NCBI GenBank assembly: GCA_949840935.1
Contig: CATKXX010000019.1
Coordinates: 1 to 56,729 of the forward strand
Source of the DNA: an uncultured Acetatifactor sp.
Lineage (GTDB): Bacteria; Bacillota; Clostridia; Lachnospirales; Lachnospiraceae
Reading direction: 5' to 3'
Length of the DNA stretch: 56,729 nucleotides
The position numbers were made by a program, and so were the translations under genes. A model generated the notes under the pieces. That model saw only the letters and a program-made list of their open reading frames with translations, was not told the DNA's origin and searched no databases. This document shows, piece after piece, positions 52,174-56,729 of this stretch. The stretch's first letter is position 1. Each line of letters begins with the position of its first letter.

Positions 52174-52854
52174 ATGGATAAACGGAAGATTCTGGTGGTG
52201 GATGATGAGAGCAGGATGCGGAAGCTGGTGCGTGACTTTCTGGTAAAGAGCGGTTATGACGTGATGGAAGCCGGGGACGGTGAGGCGGCGCTGGATTTGT
52301 TTTATGCCCATAAGGATATTGCCCTGATCGTACTGGATGTGATGATGCCGAAAATCGATGGATGGCAGGTGTGCAGAGAGATCAGAAGCAGCTCCAAAGT
52401 GCCCATTATCATGCTTACAGCCAGAACGGATGAGCAGGATGAGCTGCAGGGCTTTCAGCTCGGCGTGGATGAGTATATTTCCAAGCCTTTCAGCCCCAAG
52501 ATCCTCGTGGCACGCATTGAGGCAATCCTTCGGCGTACCAGCCAGATGGAAGAAAACGAGCTTTTGAGCTGCGGCGGGATCCAGATCGACAAGGCAGCGC
52601 ACCAGGTGCTGATCGACGGCAGGCCTGTGGAGCTTAGCTACAAGGAATTTGAGCTTTTGGCATACTTTGTAGAGAACAGAGGGATTGCACTCTCCAGGGA
52701 AAAGATTTTGAATAATGTCTGGAATTACGATTATTTCGGGGATGCCCGGACCATAGATACCCATGTGAAAAAGCTGAGGAGCAAGCTGGGGGAGAAAGGC
52801 GATCTGATCAAGACAATCTGGGGCATGGGGTATAAGCTGGAGGCGGACAAGTAA
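52174..52854 (+). CDS. OmpR/PhoB-type response regulator
   Basis: The receiver (VVDDE, phospho-acceptor Asp55 in IVLDVMMPKIDG, Thr and Lys switch residues in MLTAR and SKPF) is followed by a winged-helix DNA-binding domain (VELSYKEFELLAYFVEN.., RTIDTHVKKLRSKLG, WGMGYKL). The length (226) is standard. The ATG at 52174 has GGAGG 11 bases upstream. The kinase partner follows after 54 bases. Stimulus and targets are unknown; hflX and a lipoprotein lie downstream in the same direction, and envelope or stress control is an inference from that. Confidence 0.95.
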   Translation: MDKRKILVVDDESRMRKLVRDFLVKSGYDVMEAGDGEAALDLFYAHKDIALIVLDVMMPKIDGWQVCREIRSSSKVPIIMLTARTDEQDELQGFQLGVDEYISKPFSPKILVARIEAILRRTSQMEENELLSCGGIQIDKAAHQVLIDGRPVELSYKEFELLAYFVENRGIALSREKILNNVWNYDYFGDARTIDTHVKKLRSKLGEKGDLIKTIWGMGYKLEADK

Positions 52855-52908
52855 TGACGGGCCCATCCCCATGGTGTGGGCTGCAAACCGGAGAAGGAGT
52901 AAGGATTC

Positions 52909-54369
52909 TTGAAGCATTCAATCAAACGTCAGTTTGCGCTGATTTTTATGGCAGTGATGGCGGGGACGGTTCTGTTGTGCATTCTGCTCAATAATCTTTT
53001 TCTGGGCCAGTATTATATCCGCAGCAAGATGGACGTCATACTTGACGCGTACCAGATCATAAGCCAGGGGGCGAAAAACAATGTATACGGCACACAGGAA
53101 TTCACGGAGCAGCTGAATGATGTGTGCAGTATATACAATATTACAATCTGTACCATGGATGCCAATTCCCAGATAAACTATAAGTCCATCAATGGTGGAA
53201 AAGAGCTCGAGGCGCAGCTGATAGGATATATTTTCGGCATCTACCGGGGGGATGAGATAAAGATCCTGTCGGAGGGTGACGGCTATGTGATCCAGAGGAT
53301 CCGTTCCGGGGATGATGAGTACCTGGAAATGTACGGGCGGCTCAACAGCGGTATTTCTTTTATCATGCGCACCCCCATTGAAAGTATCCGGGAGAGCGCA
53401 AAGATTGCAAACAGATTCTTCGCTTATGTGGGGGTTATTGGAGTGCTCGCGGGAGGCATCATTGTCTGGTTCGTGGCCAGGCGGATCACGCGGCCGATCC
53501 TCACCCTGAACAGGATATCCGAACAGATGGTGCATCTGGATTTCGAGGCAAAATACCGGGGGGATGCCCGCAACGAGATCGACCTTCTTGGGGAAAATAT
53601 AAATAAACTATCCGCATCCCTTGAGAAATCCATTTCCGAGCTGAAAACCGCCAACAACGAGCTGCAGAAGGACATTGAGAGGAAAGAGCAGATTGATGAG
53701 ATGCGGAAGGAATTCCTGGCAAATGTCTCCCATGAGCTGAAAACGCCCATCGCCCTGATTCAGGGATATGCGGAAGGGCTCTCGGAGGGGGTCAGCGACG
53801 ATCCGGAAAGCACGGCTTTTTATTGTGAAGTCATTATGGATGAAGCGTCTAAGATGAACAATATGGTAAAGAAACTTCTGACACTGAACCAGCTGGAATT
53901 CGGTAATGACATGGTCAGCATGGAACGCTTCGATATTACGGCACTTATTAAAAATTATATCCAGTCCGCTTCCATATTGACAAGACAGAATGGGATTACA
54001 GTGGAGTTTCCGGATTATCCTCCTGTCTATGTGTGGGCGGACGAATATAAGACGGAGGAGGTCTTTATGAATTATTTCTCCAATGCGGTAAATCATTGCG
54101 GCGGAGAGCGGAAAATTACCGTCTCACTGGAGGAAGCGGACGGCAGGGTCAGGGTGTCCGTGTTCAATACCGGGGAACAGATCCCGGAGGATGCCATTCC
54201 CCATCTCTGGGAGAAATTCTATAAGGTGGACAAGGCGCGGACCAGGGAGTATGGGGGAAGCGGCGTGGGATTATCCATTGTGAAGGCCATCATGGAGTCC
54301 ATGAACAGAGATTACGGTGTGGAAAACCGGGAGAAAGGCGTCTGCTTCTGGTTTGAATTGGAACAATGA
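52909..54369 (+). CDS. Sensor histidine kinase (HAMP-HisKA-HATPase)
   Basis: A 486-residue membrane kinase: TM1 at residues 8-30, an extracytoplasmic sensor of about 130 residues, TM2 near 168-188, HAMP (RRITRPILTLN), coiled linker, HisKA with NVSHELKTPIAL (His275), then HATPase with N-box YFSNAVNH, VFNTGEQIPE and GGSGVGLSI. The start is TTG with AAGGAG nine bases upstream. Partner of the preceding regulator. The sensor domain has no recognised fold. The stop is 13 bases from hflX, indicating one transcript. Confidence 0.93.
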   Translation: MKHSIKRQFALIFMAVMAGTVLLCILLNNLFLGQYYIRSKMDVILDAYQIISQGAKNNVYGTQEFTEQLNDVCSIYNITICTMDANSQINYKSINGGKELEAQLIGYIFGIYRGDEIKILSEGDGYVIQRIRSGDDEYLEMYGRLNSGISFIMRTPIESIRESAKIANRFFAYVGVIGVLAGGIIVWFVARRITRPILTLNRISEQMVHLDFEAKYRGDARNEIDLLGENINKLSASLEKSISELKTANNELQKDIERKEQIDEMRKEFLANVSHELKTPIALIQGYAEGLSEGVSDDPESTAFYCEVIMDEASKMNNMVKKLLTLNQLEFGNDMVSMERFDITALIKNYIQSASILTRQNGITVEFPDYPPVYVWADEYKTEEVFMNYFSNAVNHCGGERKITVSLEEADGRVRVSVFNTGEQIPEDAIPHLWEKFYKVDKARTREYGGSGVGLSIVKAIMESMNRDYGVENREKGVCFWFELEQ

Positions 54370-54382
54370 GAAAAGGAGTTAT

Positions 54383-55657
54383 ATGCAGGAAGAGGTAGTT
54401 ACCAAAGTCCTCCTGGTGGGTGTTGACACCGGGGAGGAACAGGATTTTGAATACTCCATGGAGGAGCTGGCAAGCCTGGCGGAGGCAGCAGACAGGCAGG
54501 TGGCAGGCGTGATCGTCCAGAGGCTGGAAACGATCAACAAGGCTTTGTATATTGGTGCGGGTAAGGTGGCAGAGGTGAGGGAATACGCGTCCCGGTGCGG
54601 TGCGGAGGAAATCGTGTTTGACAATGCGCTTTCCCCCTCGCAGGTCAGAAACCTCGACAGGGAGCTGGAGCTGCCGATTCTGGATCGCACCAGCCTGATC
54701 CTGGAGATTTTTGCAATCAGGGCAAAGACGAAGGAAGCAAAGCTGCAGGTGGAGACGGCGAGACTTCAGTATATGTTGCCCAGGCTGGTGGGGCTGAGGG
54801 AAAATCTGAGCCGGCAGGGCGGCACAGGCGGCAGCATGAGTAACAAGGGTGCCGGTGAGACGAAACTGGAGCTGGACAGACGGAAGCTGGAACACCGTAT
54901 CAGCGAGTTGAAGAAGGAGCTTGCCCAGATTTCCCGCACAAGGGAGACCATGCGCAGACGCAGGGGACAGTCAAGAATCCCGCAGGTCGCGCTGGTGGGC
55001 TATACCAATGCGGGTAAATCCACCATTATGAACCGTCTGGTGGAGCAGTATGGGGAAGCCAGGGAGAAGACCGTATTGGAAAAGGATATGCTGTTTGCTA
55101 CGCTGGATACCAGTGTCAGAAGTATTCATACAGGAGACAATAAGCCGTTTTTCCTGGTTGATACGGTAGGATTCATCCATAAGCTCCCTCACGGGCTGGT
55201 GGAGGCATTCCATTCCACCCTGGAGGAGGTACAGTATGCGGATCTGATAGTGCAGGTAGTTGATTTTTCTGACGGGCATCACAGGCAGCAGGAGGATGTG
55301 ACGATCCGTACCCTGCGGGATTTGGAGGCGGCTGACATTCCGCGGATCGTGGTATATAATAAGGCAGATAAATGTGAGATGCAGGATATCCCCAAAAGAA
55401 GGGGCGACTGCCTGTATATGGCGGCGAAGAACGGCTGCGGTATGGAAGAATTGCTGGAGCTGATCAAGGAAAAAGTATATGCAGAGCTTTTAGATAAATG
55501 CTTCCTGATACCATATGACAAGGGAAGCGTAAGCTCCTATTTTATGGAAAATGCTGTGGTAATAGAGCAGGAGTATCGGGAAAGCGGACAGTATATCCGG
55601 GTGAAATGCCATCCGCAGGATGCTGAAAAATATAAAATATATGAAAGCGGGGATTGA
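54383..55657 (+). CDS. hflX: GTPase HflX
   Basis: A ribosome-associated GTPase that splits stalled or heat-damaged ribosomes and aids 50S recycling. The N-terminal domain has GAGKVAEV, then GGTGGSMSNKGAGETKLELDRR, the HflX helical linker, then the G domain: G1 GYTNAGKST, G3 DTVGF, G4 NKAD, and LPHGLVEAFHSTLEE after switch II. The length (424) is typical. AAAAGGAG precedes the ATG at 54383. It is in line with the two-component genes and translationally close to the next gene (one base from the stop). Confidence 0.96.
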   Translation: MQEEVVTKVLLVGVDTGEEQDFEYSMEELASLAEAADRQVAGVIVQRLETINKALYIGAGKVAEVREYASRCGAEEIVFDNALSPSQVRNLDRELELPILDRTSLILEIFAIRAKTKEAKLQVETARLQYMLPRLVGLRENLSRQGGTGGSMSNKGAGETKLELDRRKLEHRISELKKELAQISRTRETMRRRRGQSRIPQVALVGYTNAGKSTIMNRLVEQYGEAREKTVLEKDMLFATLDTSVRSIHTGDNKPFFLVDTVGFIHKLPHGLVEAFHSTLEEVQYADLIVQVVDFSDGHHRQQEDVTIRTLRDLEAADIPRIVVYNKADKCEMQDIPKRRGDCLYMAAKNGCGMEELLELIKEKVYAELLDKCFLIPYDKGSVSSYFMENAVVIEQEYRESGQYIRVKCHPQDAEKYKIYESGD

Positions 55658-55658
55658 G

Positions 55659-56393
55659 ATGAAAAAGAGGGTATGTATTATGACATTGGCTATGGCACTG
55701 GGGATGACTGCCTGCGGCAATGCAATACCGGATATGGCAGCGGCAGACATGCAGGCTGTGAGTGAATACGCGGCCATTACGCTGATACAGTATGACACAG
55801 GCCACAGGAGCCGTCTGGTAGATCTGGAACTGGTGGCGCAGGAGGAAGCACGGAGACAGGCGGAAGCGGAAGCCCAAAGGCGTGAGGAAGAGGCTGCCCA
55901 GGAGGGAGCGGGAATGCGTCCTGCGGAAAATACGCCGGTAATCGGAGCGGACGGAAGGCCTGAGTCGGAACCGATCAGTATGGAGGAGGCGCTTAACCTG
56001 CCGGAGGGAGTGACGGTCACTTATGTCGATATGGCGGTGTGCGACAGCTATCCTCAGGGGGATGAAACCTTCTTTGCCATGACGGCGGGAGACGGGAACA
56101 GGTTCCTTGTCCTGAAATATGAGCTGTATAACGGAAGCGGCCAGGAGCAGTATATCGATATCCTATCCCAGGGAGCAGTATTTAATGTGACGGCAAACGG
56201 AAGCTTTACCAGGAGAGCGCTTACTACCATGCTGATGGATGATCTTACGAGCTATAGGGGCACTGTTGCAGCAGGAGGTACTGTTGAGGGGGTGCTTGTA
56301 GTGGAAGCAGAGAGCAGCGTGGCGGACAGCGTGGCCTCCTTGAGCCTTAATTTGAAGAATGATTCCAAGACTTTTACGGCCCAGTATTTTTAA
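55659..56393 (+). CDS. Lipoprotein with DUF4352/telokin-like C-terminal domain
   Basis: The 244-residue protein has a signal peptide with lipobox MTAC (Cys19), an Ala/Glu/Arg helical stretch (EEARRQAEAEAQRREEEAAQ), and a C-terminal beta-sandwich-like half (VTYVDMAVCDSYPQGDETFF, LKYELYNGSG, LVVEAESS). The latter resembles DUF4352 domains, surface lipoproteins of unknown role. The ATG at 55659 is one base after the hflX stop, with AGCGGGGA in the end of hflX. Last protein-coding gene of the window; no terminator is visible after it. Expression with hflX and the two-component pair is likely. Confidence 0.75.
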   Translation: MKKRVCIMTLAMALGMTACGNAIPDMAAADMQAVSEYAAITLIQYDTGHRSRLVDLELVAQEEARRQAEAEAQRREEEAAQEGAGMRPAENTPVIGADGRPESEPISMEEALNLPEGVTVTYVDMAVCDSYPQGDETFFAMTAGDGNRFLVLKYELYNGSGQEQYIDILSQGAVFNVTANGSFTRRALTTMLMDDLTSYRGTVAAGGTVEGVLVVEAESSVADSVASLSLNLKNDSKTFTAQYF

Positions 56394-56439
56394 TTTGAAT
56401 ATATTGTTTTAATTTTTTGAAAAAAATGTAATTTTGGTG

Positions 56440-56468
56440 TTGACAAATGTCGGAAGGGGTGATATACT
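56440..56468 (+). promoter_or_regulatory. Strong promoter P1, probably of an rRNA operon
   Basis: TTGACA (56440-56445), 17 bases, TATACT (56463-56468). The A+T-rich block upstream (a TTTTTTGAAAAAAA stretch) could serve as an UP element. It is the first of two consensus promoters in 115 bases with no coding sequence. Confidence 0.85.
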
Positions 56469-56552
56469 CAATTTCGTTGTCGAGCAAGAAAGAAATTTGA
56501 AGACTGCCGACGACAGGATACATAAAAAGTTTTCAAAAAACAAAAAAAGCTG

Positions 56553-56581
56553 TTGACAGGATGGTTAACTTGTGATAATAT
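56553..56581 (+). promoter_or_regulatory. Strong promoter P2, probably of an rRNA operon
   Basis: TTGACA (56553-56558), 17 bases, TAATAT (56576-56581), preceded by an A-rich run (TTTTCAAAAAACAAAAAAAG). Tandem consensus promoters are typical of rRNA operons in Firmicutes. Confidence 0.85.
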
Positions 56582-56729
56582 GAGTAAGCTGTCACTGAGG
56601 TAACAGCAAGACATGCACCTTGACAAATAAACAGTGATGCAACCCTGAAAATTCCATTCAGAAAAAGAGAAATGAAATATTCAGAGAACAAAGAACTTCC
56701 TGCCCGGAAGGCGTAGCATGTGCCCAGAG
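56582..56729 (+). other. Probable rRNA leader, gene beyond the window end
   Basis: After the P2 promoter the sequence is noncoding to the edge and contains TTGACAAATAAACAGTG and a CTTCCTGCCCGGAAGG hairpin-like stretch (56694-56710), ending CCCAGAG. The text resembles leaders ahead of 16S genes, but no rRNA body is inside the window, so the assignment rests on the tandem promoters. No ORF with a ribosome site was seen. Confidence 0.45.

Overview
The window looks like the chromosome of a gut-type Lachnospiraceae or a close relative in the Clostridia. The evidence is Gram-positive lipoproteins with lipoboxes, strong AGGAGG ribosome sites with many GTG and TTG starts, TTGACA/TATAAT promoters, the order secG-rnr-smpB-ssrA, a hybrid kinase with a 7TM N-terminus, and G+C-rich intergenic palindromes of a kind I associate with this family. 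Placement rests on gene content and recalled family features, because no complete rRNA gene is in view.

Layout. 1-2.3 kb is A+T-rich accessory DNA: a VbhA-like antitoxin with a Fic toxin, a frameshifted Doc remnant, and two diverged copies of a Doc 3' end with its flank and terminator. 2.35-5.7 kb is a hybrid histidine kinase plus a lone receiver. 5.76-9.9 kb is a two-domain GT-C mannosyltransferase-like protein, divergent from a PHP phosphoesterase. 10.2-20.3 kb is a six-gene operon: two paralogous lipoproteins (propeller-like domain plus solute-binding domain) flank two sugar-type permeases, a HlyD-like adaptor and a MacB-periplasmic-core-like protein, with no ATPase. 20.3-26.7 kb (minus strand) holds a short YgjP-like metallopeptidase, a heterodimeric ABC exporter behind a leader peptide and terminator, two large palindromic repeats, and a manganese-type cation diffusion facilitator. 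27.1-30.4 kb is a DUF342/FapA-like protein with seven 26-residue repeats plus a receiver-HD-GYP protein. 30.6-41.4 kb carries gpmI, Uma2, GNAT, an MFS/aspartyl-tRNA-synthetase fusion, GH27 alpha-galactosidase, a methyltransferase-like membrane protein, a ferredoxin-type aldo/keto reductase, an APH-fold kinase and eno. 41.8-47.8 kb is oppBCDF-oppA, whose OppA appears circularly permuted. 47.9-56.4 kb is housekeeping: secG, rnr, smpB, tmRNA, an OmpR/HisKA two-component pair, hflX and a lipoprotein. The last 300 bases carry two consensus promoters, probably the leader of an rRNA operon.

The strongest candidates for something undescribed are (i) the in-frame fusion of a truncated MFS transporter to the catalytic core of an archaeal-type AspRS, (ii) the circularly permuted OppA, (iii) the leader-peptide/terminator arrangement ahead of the heterodimeric exporter, which resembles ribosome-mediated attenuation of bmrCD in Bacillus, and (iv) the propeller-SBP/permease/HlyD/MacB-core operon. 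None could be checked by database search here. Family names come from motif recognition; fusion, permutation and attenuation are inferences from the visible sequence.
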